Below are positions 1-6,308 of a stretch of 24,545 nucleotides of DNA, one piece after another. This DNA is from a virus. Positions within the stretch are counted from its first letter, which is position 1, and the number at the start of each line of letters is the position of its first letter. The translations under genes were made by a program, and so were the position numbers. The stretch is from positions 1-24,545 of the IMG/VR virus record IMGVR_UViG_3300031261_000071. One strand, written 5' to 3'. The notes under the pieces are model-generated. The model did no database searches and was not told where the DNA came from. It worked only from the letters and a program-made list of their open reading frames with translations.

Positions 1-1042
1 TTTCATGCCACTTTTGATTGCTTTCATCCTGCTGCTGCATTACGAAACCGAGATAGCCACTGAGTGCCGGGCCAAAAGTAGAAACGGCTACTTCCTTCAG
101 TTTTTCCCACTCAGCGGCAAGATCTTTGGTGGCCTTATGCATCCGCTCCATCTTCTGGATGTCCACTTCCGTATAGACGGCGGCCTTCGACTTAGCCTCC
201 TCCATCGACGCCGCCAGATCGTTCATCACCGGAATCAGCGTTTGACCGGCCTTGCCGAAGAGCTGCGTTGCGAGCGCGTTTTTCTGGATCCCATCCGGCA
301 TGTCTTTGAACTTGTCAGAGACCATCGCCAACACGGCGTACAGGTCGTTCCCCTTGGCAGCCAGATCAGCCTCGGTGATGCCGAGCCCGGCAAAAGACTT
401 CAACGCCGCCTGGCCACCGTTGCCGGCCTCATAGGCCTCAGTAGAGAGCTTCTTGAAACCCTTCGCCAGCGCCTCAAATTCGATACCATTCTCACTCGCA
501 ACAAATTTGAGCTTAGAAAGCGTTTCAACCGAGATGCCGGTCTGCTGATTCATGTGACCGATCTCGACGCCGGTCTCCATGGTGCCCTTGAACATCTCCT
601 TCAAACCCTCAATAGCTGCAGGGATGGCGAGCAGACCGCCGAAGCCTGCCATCTCGAGGCCACCCTTGATCTTCTCGCCCATTTCGCGCTGGGCATTCAG
701 TTCTTCCTGGGCAAGCGCCGCCGCCTTAATTGCGCGAGTTTCAATATCCTGCCTAAGCGCAGCCAGTTCCTTGGCGCGAGCAAGCTGCTGCTCCTTCGCA
801 AGGCGCTTGTCCTGCGCCGCCAGCTCCCTGTCCCAGGCGGCTCGGGCGCGCTCCATAGCCCTCGCCTGGGCCGCAGCGACCTTGTCGGCCACATCGCCGC
901 CCAGCTTGACCTTCGCCGCTGCCTGCGTGGCCGCTTCGCCGGTCGCCTTCAGATCCTTCTGTATCTTGGCGATCTGCGAATCAAAGTTACGCGAGTCGGC
1001 GGCAAACTGCGCGGTTACCGCACCCATGACAGCAGTGCCCAT
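1..1042 (-). CDS. Tail tape measure protein (partial, N-terminal part)
   Basis: This is the N-terminal 347 residues of a tape measure protein, which sets siphovirus tail length and occupies the tube lumen before DNA ejection. The frame runs off the left edge. Residues about 40-125 are rich in Ala, Lys, Glu and Arg and should form a long coiled coil. A hydrophobic Gly/Ala segment follows near 127-145. After it comes a region typical of minor tail/tape measure proteins, with GISVETLSKLKF, a 'lfGKAGQTLIPVMND' block and a preceding MPDGIQKNALA segment. The ATG shares its A with the TGA of the upstream gp10-like gene, which suggests translational coupling. The ATG at 1027 is an alternative in-frame start. 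The family assignment is firm. Full length cannot be given. Confidence 0.9.
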   Translation of the reverse strand, partial: MGTAVMGAVTAQFAADSRNFDSQIAKIQKDLKATGEAATQAAAKVKLGGDVADKVAAAQARAMERARAAWDRELAAQDKRLAKEQQLARAKELAALRQDIETRAIKAAALAQEELNAQREMGEKIKGGLEMAGFGGLLAIPAAIEGLKEMFKGTMETGVEIGHMNQQTGISVETLSKLKFVASENGIEFEALAKGFKKLSTEAYEAGNGGQAALKSFAGLGITEADLAAKGNDLYAVLAMVSDKFKDMPDGIQKNALATQLFGKAGQTLIPVMNDLAASMEEAKSKAAVYTEVDIQKMERMHKATKDLAAEWEKLKEVAVSTFGPALSGYLGFVMQQQDESNQKWHE

Positions 1043-1536
1043 CAGCTTACCGCCTTTCTCAATACCGCCCAGGCCGTTTCAGCAAACTCCTGCAGCGCGG
1101 CTCGCCTGCTGCCGTCATATGCCGGCCTCAGGAACGGGTGAGCGGGGACATGCATTACAGCGCGCCCTGCGCCGCTGCGTTTACGCTTGCCATTGGTCCA
1201 AGGCAGCTGGCCACCCTTGACCAGCAGATGCCCCCGCTCCACCCACAGGGCGACATGCGAGGTGCGCTTGCCGGGACCAATGAAAGCGGTGATCAGCCCA
1301 TCCTTGTTTTTCTCCACGCGCGTGGAGATATCGGCCTTGAGCGCGCCCGGCTCAAGAGCCGTGCTATGCGCCGTCTTCTCATCGAGAACCGGAGCTTCAG
1401 AGCGCATGGCATCGCGGATGACATTGCCGCCGGCCGTTACACCCTGGCGCGCGGCCTCACCCTCAGCCGCTTCCCTCATCAGCTTCAGCTTGCCCTGGAG
1501 CTGCTCCAGCCCATCCATCTTGAGGCTCATCGACAT
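1042..1536 (-). CDS. HK97 gp10-like neck/tail protein
   Basis: A 164-residue protein of the HK97 gp10-like family, which takes part in head-tail joining or tail completion. Diagnostic features are the N-terminal 'MDGLEQLQGKL' helix, a central basic region with GPGKRTSHVALWVERG, and the C-terminal 'HPFLRPAYD' motif followed by a helix. The ATG at 1536 has a GGGAG ribosome site 8 bases upstream. The start lies 74 bases inside the end of the tail chaperone T frame, and the stop overlaps the tape measure ATG by one base. In most related phages this gene sits among the connector genes, upstream of the tail tube. Here it sits between the chaperones and the tape measure. Confidence 0.85.
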   Translation of the reverse strand: MSMSLKMDGLEQLQGKLKLMREAAEGEAARQGVTAGGNVIRDAMRSEAPVLDEKTAHSTALEPGALKADISTRVEKNKDGLITAFIGPGKRTSHVALWVERGHLLVKGGQLPWTNGKRKRSGAGRAVMHVPAHPFLRPAYDGSRRAALQEFAETAWAVLRKAVS

Positions 1537-1951
1537 TCAGCTTCTCCCGCTTCAAGTTGGCTGGATGATTGGCGACCATTTCCATGGCCCACATGCGAAC
1601 CAAATCGGCCCGCGCGGCTGCCCCCTCCGTCGAGGCCTGCGCCGAGGTTTCCGGAGCATCAAAGCCAAGATCGGAGAGTGTAACGTCATCTTTAGGCCGA
1701 TAGAAGCTGCCATTGACTACGGCGCAGATAACGTGGCCGAAGAGACGAGCCTCATCCTCTCGCGCGTTTGCGTGGCATTCGTAAAGAGCGTGAAAATCCT
1801 TGAGAGACAGCCGGCCTAATTCAACGAGGGAGAGCCCGAGGTGGTAGCGCGCGATGCTGCGGGAGTGCCGCCACCACGCCGCGCCCGTCGGGCTTTCCGA
1901 GGGTTTGGTTTTGGTGCCTCTTTCACAGGAGTCGGCACAAAGAGAGACCAC
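1463..1951 (-). CDS. Tail assembly chaperone, T domain (made by -1 frameshift)
   Basis: This frame lies -1 relative to the preceding chaperone gene and overlaps it by over 130 bases. Its only start near the 5' end is a GTG at 1951 with no convincing ribosome site. The protein-like part begins near GAAWWRHSRSIARYHLG and continues through a helical LSLKDFHALYECHANARED segment, which resembles the T half of phage tail chaperones. The likely product is therefore a fusion read from 2244 through a slip at 1900-1906. That fusion would be 260 residues, with 115 from the G frame and 145 from this frame. G/GT chaperones bind the tape measure while tube protein polymerises around it. The C-terminus is acidic and Gly/Ala-rich. 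Confidence 0.78.
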   Translation of the reverse strand: MVSLCADSCERGTKTKPSESPTGAAWWRHSRSIARYHLGLSLVELGRLSLKDFHALYECHANAREDEARLFGHVICAVVNGSFYRPKDDVTLSDLGFDAPETSAQASTEGAAARADLVRMWAMEMVANHPANLKREKLNVDEPQDGWAGAAPGQAEADEGSG

Positions 1952-2244
1952 GCTTTAAACGTGCCCACGGCCAGGTCCCGCATGCTGCGCGGCGTAAACC
2001 AGGACTTGACGAAATCCGACTCGATCTTAGGCTCATAGCGCAGCAGGCCACACCAGAGCAGGACCGCGAGCCGCATGGGCTGCAGGCCGACGCCCTCAAT
2101 GGCAGGGTTGACGCCGAAGATGAGATAGAACATTTCGATGGCGTCGAGATCGTAAAAGATGCGGTAAGTGCGGCCTTCAACAGTGATGCTGGCCTTCTCA
2201 TTCGGTTCGTCGAATTCGAAGAGGAACTTCGGGGAATCGGACAT
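1816..2244 (-). CDS. Tail assembly chaperone, G domain
   Basis: A 142-residue protein between the tail tube/moron genes and the tape measure, the usual position of lambda G-like chaperones. It starts at ATG 2244, seven codons before FEFDEP, with a strong GGAG site 5 bases upstream. A longer frame extends upstream but runs through the terminator hairpin and lacks a ribosome site. The sequence has an N-terminal beta-rich part (ASITVEGRTYRIFYDLDAIE), a hydrophobic helix (MRLAVLLWCGLL) and a basic Lys/Arg/Pro-rich tail. That tail is encoded where the second frame overlaps, so it may not be selected as protein. The assignment rests on position, size and overlap with the T frame rather than a recognised motif. 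Confidence 0.75.
   Translation of the reverse strand: MSDSPKFLFEFDEPNEKASITVEGRTYRIFYDLDAIEMFYLIFGVNPAIEGVGLQPMRLAVLLWCGLLRYEPKIESDFVKSWFTPRSMRDLAVGTFKAWSLFVPTPVKEAPKPNPRKARRARRGGGTPAASRATTSGSPSLN
1900..1906 (-). promoter_or_regulatory. Candidate -1 ribosomal frameshift site AAACCCT
   Basis: Read on the minus strand in the G frame, the bases are A AAC CCT, an X XXY YYZ heptamer. A -1 slip here joins the G frame to the T frame with no stop in between. The position, about 30 codons before the G stop and at the start of the T overlap, is as in other tail chaperone pairs. CCC in the A site is less usual than AAA. Confidence 0.6.
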
Positions 2245-2252
2245 GTTTTCTC

Positions 2253-2282
2253 CAATAAAAAGGGCCGCCCGGAGGCGACCCT
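2253..2282 (-). terminator. Rho-independent terminator downstream of the moron pair
   Basis: On the minus strand a 9-bp stem (AGGGTCGCC with GGCGGCCCT, one G-U pair) has a TCCG loop and is followed by TTTTTATT. It lies after the stop of the superinfection-immunity gene and ends about 9 bases before the chaperone G start. It should end moron transcription, though phage antitermination or read-through must still allow late transcripts to pass. Confidence 0.78.
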
Positions 2283-2302
2283 TCAGTTCAATTCTTAAAG
2301 AG

Positions 2303-2638
2303 TCAGGCTTTGCCGGCCATTTGCGGCAACAAGGGATCCGTTGATACTGGCAGCAGTTTCCGTTCACCAGCAGCAGCCCAGGCCAAAGCGACGACCCAGC
2401 CAATGAACGTCCAGCCGAGAAAGATGTTGACGATCACGATGCCAGCGCCAGCCTTGCACCCGCGGACACCCGCAACGAGGGTCGGCAGGAAGTAGATAAC
2501 CGCAGCCGCCAAAATCAGAAGCAGCCCTGGAATCATGTCAGCCTGGATGCCAGCCTGCGATGCCATCACGCCAACGGCCACGATGCCCACAGCCAGAACG
2601 CCGGTAACGACGAGGAAGATTTTGAAACCGTTGCTCAT
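2303..2638 (-). CDS. Superinfection immunity membrane protein (Imm_superinfect family)
   Basis: A 111-residue inner-membrane protein with three hydrophobic spans, near residues 5-27, 34-58 and 66-90. The last two spans carry the family pattern: YFLPTLVAGVRG, then a short loop, then NIFLGWTFIGWVVALAWA. Members related to phage T4 Imm block DNA entry of a second infecting phage. Many bacterial homologues have no tested role. The ATG at 2638 has GGAG 7 bases upstream. A TTG four codons earlier overlaps that site and is less likely. The gene has its own promoter-like TGCTATACT and a terminator after it, and it interrupts the tail operon, all typical of a moron. The family call is confident. The exclusion function is inferred. 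Confidence 0.85.
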   Translation of the reverse strand: MSNGFKIFLVVTGVLAVGIVAVGVMASQAGIQADMIPGLLLILAAAVIYFLPTLVAGVRGCKAGAGIVIVNIFLGWTFIGWVVALAWAAAGERKLLPVSTDPLLPQMAGKA

Positions 2639-2657
2639 AATGCACTCCAAGGCCGCC

Positions 2658-2666
2658 AGTATAGCA
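2658..2666 (-). promoter_or_regulatory. Extended -10 promoter for superinfection-immunity gene
   Basis: The minus strand reads TGCTATACT, an extended -10 (TG-N-TATACT), 19 bases before the ATG at 2638. No -35 is seen at normal spacing, as is common for extended -10 promoters. The 19 bases from TATACT onward match the leader of the next upstream gene (3117 side) at 17 positions. Confidence 0.6.
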
Positions 2667-2672
2667 CGGCTT

Positions 2673-3098
2673 TCAACGCGGCTCGGTAATCAAATGATGA
2701 TCGAGTACGCTGGCGCGATCGACAAGCTTCATATCCCGACTTTGAGCTTCCCCAGTATCCGCGTCGACCTGCGTGACGATATTCCTTATCCAGGCGCTGG
2801 GGTAGCCGTAGCCCTGGCGCAGGTAATATGTTTTGCCAGCCTCGAGGTTGATAACGATCAAATCCGACTTCGAATTAGAACGAAACTCATGCTTACCTTC
2901 CGGCAGCTCCGCAACCGCACGTCGCCGCGGATCGATAATGACCGCCTTGACGCCATCAATCCACACCGAGGCACTGTCAAGGTGCGTTGAGACGGCCGCA
3001 TATTTAGGCCGGTAAAAAACGACACGCGCGGTGGACTGCGCAAATACGCCGCACGCTGCAAAAAAGAGAAGTGCGAAGAGCAACGAACGCTTTACCAT
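2673..3098 (-). CDS. Exported DUF2846-like protein
   Basis: A 141-residue secreted protein. Residues 1-21 form a signal peptide: Lys-Arg, a hydrophobic core, then VFA before QS, which fits signal peptidase I. An alternative Cys-16 lipobox (FAAC) is poor. The mature part matches the DUF2846 pattern: RVVFYRP at its start, a central beta strand with 'WIDGVKAVII', a 'LPEGKHEFR' turn, then 'LEAGKTYYLRQGYG' and a late 'MKLVD' strand. DUF2846 proteins are small beta-rich envelope proteins, often lipoproteins, of unknown role. Here the gene sits between the tail tube and the immunity gene with its own promoter, so it is most likely a lysogenic-conversion moron acting in the periplasm or envelope. The ATG at 3098 has GGAGG about 5 bases upstream. 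Confidence 0.75.
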   Translation of the reverse strand: MVKRSLLFALLFFAACGVFAQSTARVVFYRPKYAAVSTHLDSASVWIDGVKAVIIDPRRRAVAELPEGKHEFRSNSKSDLIVINLEAGKTYYLRQGYGYPSAWIRNIVTQVDADTGEAQSRDMKLVDRASVLDHHLITEPR

Positions 3099-3105
3099 GA
3101 CCCCT

Positions 3106-3135
3106 CCAGGGCAGCCAGTATAACAGCGGCCCTGG
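3106..3135 (-). promoter_or_regulatory. Extended -10 promoter flanked by a 7-bp inverted repeat
   Basis: TGTTATACT on the minus strand (3117-3125) is an extended -10, 18 bases before the ATG at 3098. It is bracketed by CCAGGGC (3106-3112) and GCCCTGG (3129-3135), perfect inverted arms 16 bases apart. The arms could be an operator or a leader hairpin. The downstream gene's promoter lacks these arms. Confidence 0.55.
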
Positions 3136-3166
3136 AAGCGTTACCGCAAACCGCGGCTATTTTCCG

Positions 3167-3691
3167 TTAGCTGCCTTCCGTGTAAGTGGGTGCGACGGAG
3201 CCATCCACCTGTAGCGCGGCGGAATAGGGGACGGGCTTGCCAGGTTCAGCCTTGCCCATGGCGAACTCCATAACATGGGCGCTGAAAGTGAGAGTGTCCC
3301 CGGTTGTGAGCTGGCCACCGGCCAGGTTCACCGGCAGGATGATCTTGAAAGGGTAGACGGATCCGTAAGTGGAGTTCGAGGGCTGATTGTAAGCCGCATA
3401 GAGCGCGATCTGGCCGGGGTCGCCCGATTGCCAGAAGCCGGTAAGCTTGGGCTCGCCGCCATCCTGCAGCGTCTTGAGGAACTTGCGGAGGAAGCTGGCT
3501 CCGGTGAGGGTGGGCGGCGTGGTGCCGCTGGCGCCGATGGGCAGCGTGGTGACATCTTCCTTACCCCACTTGGGCTGGGGCGGCTCAATCTCCGTGTTGC
3601 CGCCGATCTGCGTGTAGGTGGGCGAGCCGCCCTGCGTTCCGATGGCAATAAGCGAGCCCATGCCTTCCTGAGTCTGGGCGGTGATGGTCAT
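3167..3691 (-). CDS. Major tail (tube) protein
   Basis: A 174-residue protein forming the tail tube. It has the beta-rich, Gly/Thr-rich composition of siphovirus tube proteins: an N-terminal MGSLIAIGTQGG segment, 'TTLPIGASGTTPPTLTG', then 'LKTLQDGGEPKLTGFWQSGDPGQ', which resembles the 'gsfdTlDgGepkitG' region of this family, and a C-terminal TFSAHVMEF strand. It starts at ATG 3691 with a strong GGAGG 7 bases upstream. It lies between the DUF3168 tail terminator and the chaperone/tape measure genes, the canonical place. Two moron-like genes separate it from the chaperones. The family call is based on position and recognisable features. Confidence 0.82.
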   Translation of the reverse strand: MTITAQTQEGMGSLIAIGTQGGSPTYTQIGGNTEIEPPQPKWGKEDVTTLPIGASGTTPPTLTGASFLRKFLKTLQDGGEPKLTGFWQSGDPGQIALYAAYNQPSNSTYGSVYPFKIILPVNLAGGQLTTGDTLTFSAHVMEFAMGKAEPGKPVPYSAALQVDGSVAPTYTEGS

Positions 3692-3710
3692 AGGATTTTC
3701 CTCCGGAAAA

Positions 3711-3745
3711 TCAGTGGTTAGTGGTTAGCAATTAGTGGACAGTGA
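3711..3745. repeat. Heptad repeat island, 5 units
   Basis: Five degenerate 7-bp units of the type TTAGTGG/TCAGTGG lie in tandem between the tail tube and DUF3168 genes. They are read here on the plus strand and are non-coding. Confidence 0.8.
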
Positions 3746-3757
3746 AGGCCCACCAGG

Positions 3758-4219
3758 TTACGCGGGGTAGAAGTGGATCATGTAATCCACGGAGCTGCGG
3801 TAGGCGCGGGCGTCCTGCTCGAAACTGTCATGCGAGCCCGCAACAAGGATGGCGGCAACACGGCTGCCGTCTGGAAGCTTGCCGGCGAAGTATGGAGTTG
3901 ATTTAGACCCGGCGAGCAGAAGCCGGATGGCGAGAGCGATTTGTTTAGCGACTAGAAAGCTGGCGTTGGTTGGACCGCCCGACCAGGCGTCGATCTGGAT
4001 GCGTTTGACATCAAGCCCCGACGGACCGGAGAGCGTATAACCCGGCGTGTCAGAGATGAGCTGATAGCTGGCGCAGGGCCAGGTTGGATTCTCCGGGAGG
4101 ACCACCGGATAGAAGCGGGTGCCGATGAGCGCGTTGACGGCCTGCAGCTGCTGCGTCTTGATGGCGGGCAGTCCCTGCGCGTAGCCGCCGATGAGTTGAC
4201 CGATGCCGACCTCGATCAT
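3758..4219 (-). CDS. Tail terminator / tail completion protein (DUF3168)
   Basis: A 153-residue member of the DUF3168 family (tail completion protein gp17 type), which caps the finished tail tube and joins it to the head. The family pattern is visible: an N-terminal helix, 'RFYPVVLPENPTWPCASYQLIS', then 'RIQIDAW' followed by a long helix (ASFLVAKQIALAIRLLL), and a C-terminal 'FEQDARAYRSSVDYMIHF' strand pair. It begins at ATG 4219, three bases after the stop of the head-tail joining gene, so translation is probably coupled. The order connector, joining protein, DUF3168 and tube protein is the normal one. Confidence 0.86.
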   Translation of the reverse strand: MIEVGIGQLIGGYAQGLPAIKTQQLQAVNALIGTRFYPVVLPENPTWPCASYQLISDTPGYTLSGPSGLDVKRIQIDAWSGGPTNASFLVAKQIALAIRLLLAGSKSTPYFAGKLPDGSRVAAILVAGSHDSFEQDARAYRSSVDYMIHFYPA

Positions 4220-4221
4220 GG

Positions 4222-4593
4222 CTAGCTGCTCCCGTCGATTTCAAGGCAGGTGAGTTGAAGGACGCGGTGACGTTCGAGGATGTCATTGACGAGTTGCACA
4301 TCGAAGGTGTGCGGCGTGCCGGTGGATGGCGCGTAGAAGCAGCGATCGCCCGAGACGATGCCGGCGTGATAGTGAAGCGTAATGCGCCAGATGCCCTGCG
4401 CGGTGAAGCTGTCAGACTGATAGAGCTGCTGGCCGCTCAAGTTCTCCATCTTGGCGCGCGTGGTGAGGTAGTTGGACCAGGTGTTGATGGGCTGCCCGCT
4501 GCCGTCTTGCGCGACGCTGACATGCGCGAAGCTGACCTGGCGGGTGAGTTCGCCCGCACGGATAGAGGGGTTGAGAACAGATTGCCTCAGCAT
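4222..4593 (-). CDS. Head-tail joining protein (SPP1 gp16-like)
   Basis: A 123-residue stopper/joining protein of the phage head-tail joining family. Recognisable features are the N-terminal 'AGELTRQVSF' strand, 'GQPINTWSNYLTTRAKMENLSGQQLYQ', where the Trp and the 'ra.v..lsG.E' pattern are typical, 'WRITLHYHAGI', and a C-terminal 'VNDILERHRVLQLTCLE'. The ATG at 4593 overlaps the upstream connector stop by 7 bases, so coupling is likely. A GTG at 4611 would add six residues and lies deeper inside the upstream gene. Such proteins sit below the gp6-like connector ring and hold DNA in the filled head. Confidence 0.85.
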   Translation of the reverse strand: MLRQSVLNPSIRAGELTRQVSFAHVSVAQDGSGQPINTWSNYLTTRAKMENLSGQQLYQSDSFTAQGIWRITLHYHAGIVSGDRCFYAPSTGTPHTFDVQLVNDILERHRVLQLTCLEIDGSS

Positions 4594-5492
4594 GGGCGGT
4601 AATCCGTCCACTCTATGACTTCAGAGCCGAGCAGCGCCTGCACACCGAAGGGCAGGTCTTTCATTTCGAGGTCCGTGGTGGCCTCAGGGTTGCGGTAGAA
4701 GTGAGCAACGAGCATGAGCAAGGCCACCAGGACGTTAGCCGGCGTGTTAGCGACGTAGTAGGTGACAGAGAGCGTTGCGCCGGCCTGTGCGGAGGGAAGC
4801 GTGAGAACAGAGGTTGTGCCGACCCCGGGATAGGTGGCAGACCAGCCAGAAACTGGGACCGGCGTGCCCCCGGTGGTAGAGACGGCGATGCCGCCAGTGA
4901 CGCCGGGCTGCAGAAGGTTGTAGACGTAAGGACCGGGGCTCGATGGCACTGTAAAAGTTTCAGTAACCTTTTGCACGTAGCTGCCGGCCTGCCACTGGAT
5001 GTTGACGCTGCCAGGCTGATAGACGCCGGTGAAGGGCCACACCTGGCCGCCGCTGGAGATCTGCGCGGGAAAGAGCCGCGGCACGTCGCCGCTGAGATCG
5101 GGAGAATAGGACGAAGCCGACAAAGTCTGCGGGTTGCCGTTACCGTCGACGTATCCGATGGAGTTGATTGCCAGCGCGCGGCCCTTAGGCAGGTCGATGG
5201 CGAGGCGGTTCCAGAGAGCGCCATAGGTGGGCGCGTTCCACCGATCGGCGGGCGAAGATGTGTAATCAAAGCTGCCGGCGATGGGAAAGTTGTCCAGAGT
5301 GCGCTGCCAGGTCTGATTGAAGAAGGCGCGGCGAGTGACCTTTTCCGCTACCTGGCGCGCCGCAGGGCCATAGATGGCGAAGAGTGAGTCATCCCCCGTG
5401 AAGCTCGCGTCTACGCGGCACTGCGCATGCATCTGAGCGAGCGTGATGGGCTCGATGAGCGGGCCGGCCAGTTGTTGGACGTTAAGAGCCAT
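4587..5492 (-). CDS. Head-tail connector (gp6-like / phiE125 gp8-like) with an inserted domain
   Basis: A 301-residue connector that forms the ring below the portal. The N-terminal half has family features: 'PLIEPITLAQMHAQCRVD', the 'DDSLFAIYGPAARQVAEKVTRRAFF' helix and 'TWQRTLDNFP'. The C-terminal half ends with 'TPANVLVALLMLVAHFYRNPEA' and 'LPFGVQALL'. Family members are usually about 180-220 residues. Here a Gly/Thr/Ser/Pro-rich beta-like stretch of about 75 residues (174-248) is inserted between the 'SVNIQWQAGSY' strand and the final helices. It could be an Ig-like decoration. The ATG at 5492 directly follows the upstream stop. Confidence 0.85.
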   Translation of the reverse strand: MALNVQQLAGPLIEPITLAQMHAQCRVDASFTGDDSLFAIYGPAARQVAEKVTRRAFFNQTWQRTLDNFPIAGSFDYTSSPADRWNAPTYGALWNRLAIDLPKGRALAINSIGYVDGNGNPQTLSASSYSPDLSGDVPRLFPAQISSGGQVWPFTGVYQPGSVNIQWQAGSYVQKVTETFTVPSSPGPYVYNLLQPGVTGGIAVSTTGGTPVPVSGWSATYPGVGTTSVLTLPSAQAGATLSVTYYVANTPANVLVALLMLVAHFYRNPEATTDLEMKDLPFGVQALLGSEVIEWTDYRPC

Positions 5493-5678
5493 TTAGCGAG
5501 ATTCCTTCGGCTTACGGACTGCAAACTCAGGGGCGCGCTTTGCGGGGATGGCGAGGCCGTCTTTGACGAGCTGCTTGGCGATCGCGGCGGGTGGATAAAG
5601 AACCTCGCCGGGGATCGCCGGGCGCAGGCAGCCTGCAGGACGAAAGTTATCAGCGGCGATGACGATAGATGTCTTCAT
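5493..5678 (-). CDS. Small conserved-position head gene, function unknown
   Basis: A 61-residue basic protein starting with MKTSIVIAADNFRPAG. A longer frame upstream translates the repeat island and terminator and is not credible. It contains 'PGEVLYPPAAIAKQLVKDGLAIPAK', which reads like a short strand followed by a helix. Small proteins with this 'a..L...G.A' pattern occur between capsid and connector genes in other phages, but I cannot assign a role. The stop directly abuts the connector ATG, so the two are probably translationally coupled. Confidence 0.62.
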   Translation of the reverse strand: MKTSIVIAADNFRPAGCLRPAIPGEVLYPPAAIAKQLVKDGLAIPAKRAPEFAVRKPKESR

Positions 5679-5684
5679 GAGGCA

Positions 5685-5719
5685 CCAGATGGCAGATGGC
5701 AAGTTACAGATAACAGTTC
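5685..5719. repeat. Heptad repeat island, 5 units
   Basis: Five 7-bp units (CCAGATG, GCAGATG, GCAAGTT, ACAGATA, ACAGTTC) lie immediately upstream of the 61-residue gene and next to a terminator hairpin. Confidence 0.7.
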
Positions 5720-5720
5720 G

Positions 5721-5742
5721 AAAAGAACCGGAGCAGCCCCGG
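5721..5742 (-). terminator. Possible weak terminator after the capsid/decoration genes
   Basis: On the minus strand CCGGGG, loop CTG, CTCCGG (6 bp with one G-U) is followed by TTCTTTT. It lies after the decoration-like gene. A partial terminator here would raise capsid and decoration transcript over the neck genes. The stem is short, so this is tentative. Confidence 0.4.
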
Positions 5743-5779
5743 CAACAGGACCGCCCCGGCGGAAGAAAATCTGTGCAGT

Positions 5780-6238
5780 TTAGGTGAGGGCGACTCCGGC
5801 AGGCGTACCCGCCGGCCACCATGCACCGCCCTGAGCGACCAGGTCGATACTGTTGCCGACCGCGGCGGTCCATGTGGCGACGTGCTTGGAGCCAACAATG
5901 CCGTTGGCGGGCGTGGTGACGGTGTACGCGTAGGCATCTTCCGCGATGATGGTGAGGTTAACGCCGTCCTGGCCGCCGGCGCTGGGCGCACCGGTTACCG
6001 GAGCGGCAAGAGTCATTGCGGCCGCGGAGCCAGCCTTCAGGAAGGCCGTGGCGGTGCCGACAGCCGGAACAGCGATGGCGCCAGCGGCGGTGTACTTGGC
6101 TGCGCCGAAGAAGCCCGAGTTGATGGCGATAAGCGCGAGGCAAAGCAACGCAAAATCCGTTGCCCCGCCGCCGTAGTCAGGCGCGCCAGTGGCGGGAACC
6201 GCGACGTTGAGGTTGGAGAGCGTGGTGGTGTGCGACAT
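5780..6238 (-). CDS. Capsid decoration / head fibre-like protein
   Basis: A 152-residue Ala/Gly/Thr-rich protein encoded directly downstream of the major capsid gene, where decoration proteins usually lie. Residues about 48-152 contain a beta-domain pattern seen in phage head-decoration and fibre proteins: 'AGAIAVP', 'AFLKAGSAAAMTLAAP', 'GGQDGVNLTIIAEDAYAYTVTTP', 'ATWTAAVGNSIDLVAQGGAWW'. The N-terminus has 'NVAVPATGAPDYGG' and a hydrophobic helix. The ATG at 6238 has a perfect GGAGGTGA site. It should be made in high amounts and bind the capsid exterior. The role is inferred from position and this pattern. Confidence 0.65.
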   Translation of the reverse strand: MSHTTTLSNLNVAVPATGAPDYGGGATDFALLCLALIAINSGFFGAAKYTAAGAIAVPAVGTATAFLKAGSAAAMTLAAPVTGAPSAGGQDGVNLTIIAEDAYAYTVTTPANGIVGSKHVATWTAAVGNSIDLVAQGGAWWPAGTPAGVALT

Positions 6239-6259
6239 GAGTTCACCTCCAGTGAACGA

Positions 6260-6308
6260 GTTGTCAGTTGCCAGTTTTCAGAGATCAGTGGTCAGAGAGC
6301 AGCCACCA
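6260..6308. repeat. Heptad repeat island, 7 units
   Basis: Seven 7-bp units mostly ending in CA (GTTGTCA, GTTGCCA, GTTTTCA, GAGATCA, GTGGTCA, GAGAGCA, GCCACCA) fill the gap between the capsid and decoration genes. This is the longest and clearest island in the window. Confidence 0.85.

Noticed and set aside
1893-1899. Lambda-type slippery site CGGAAAG
   Set aside because: In the G frame the codons are CGG AAA GCC, so the heptamer is out of phase for a -1 slip.
3033-3098. Lipoprotein signal for the DUF2846-like protein
   Set aside because: The Cys in FFAAC lacks the usual Leu/Val/Ile at -3, and a signal peptidase I site (VFA before QS) follows. A lipoprotein is not fully excluded.
3128-3160. 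Terminator after the tail tube gene
   Set aside because: CCGC/GCGG forms only a 4-bp stem and no T run follows.
6260-6308. CRISPR or transposon-end repeats at the heptad islands
   Set aside because: The units are contiguous 7-mers with no spacers, no target duplications and no transposase nearby.
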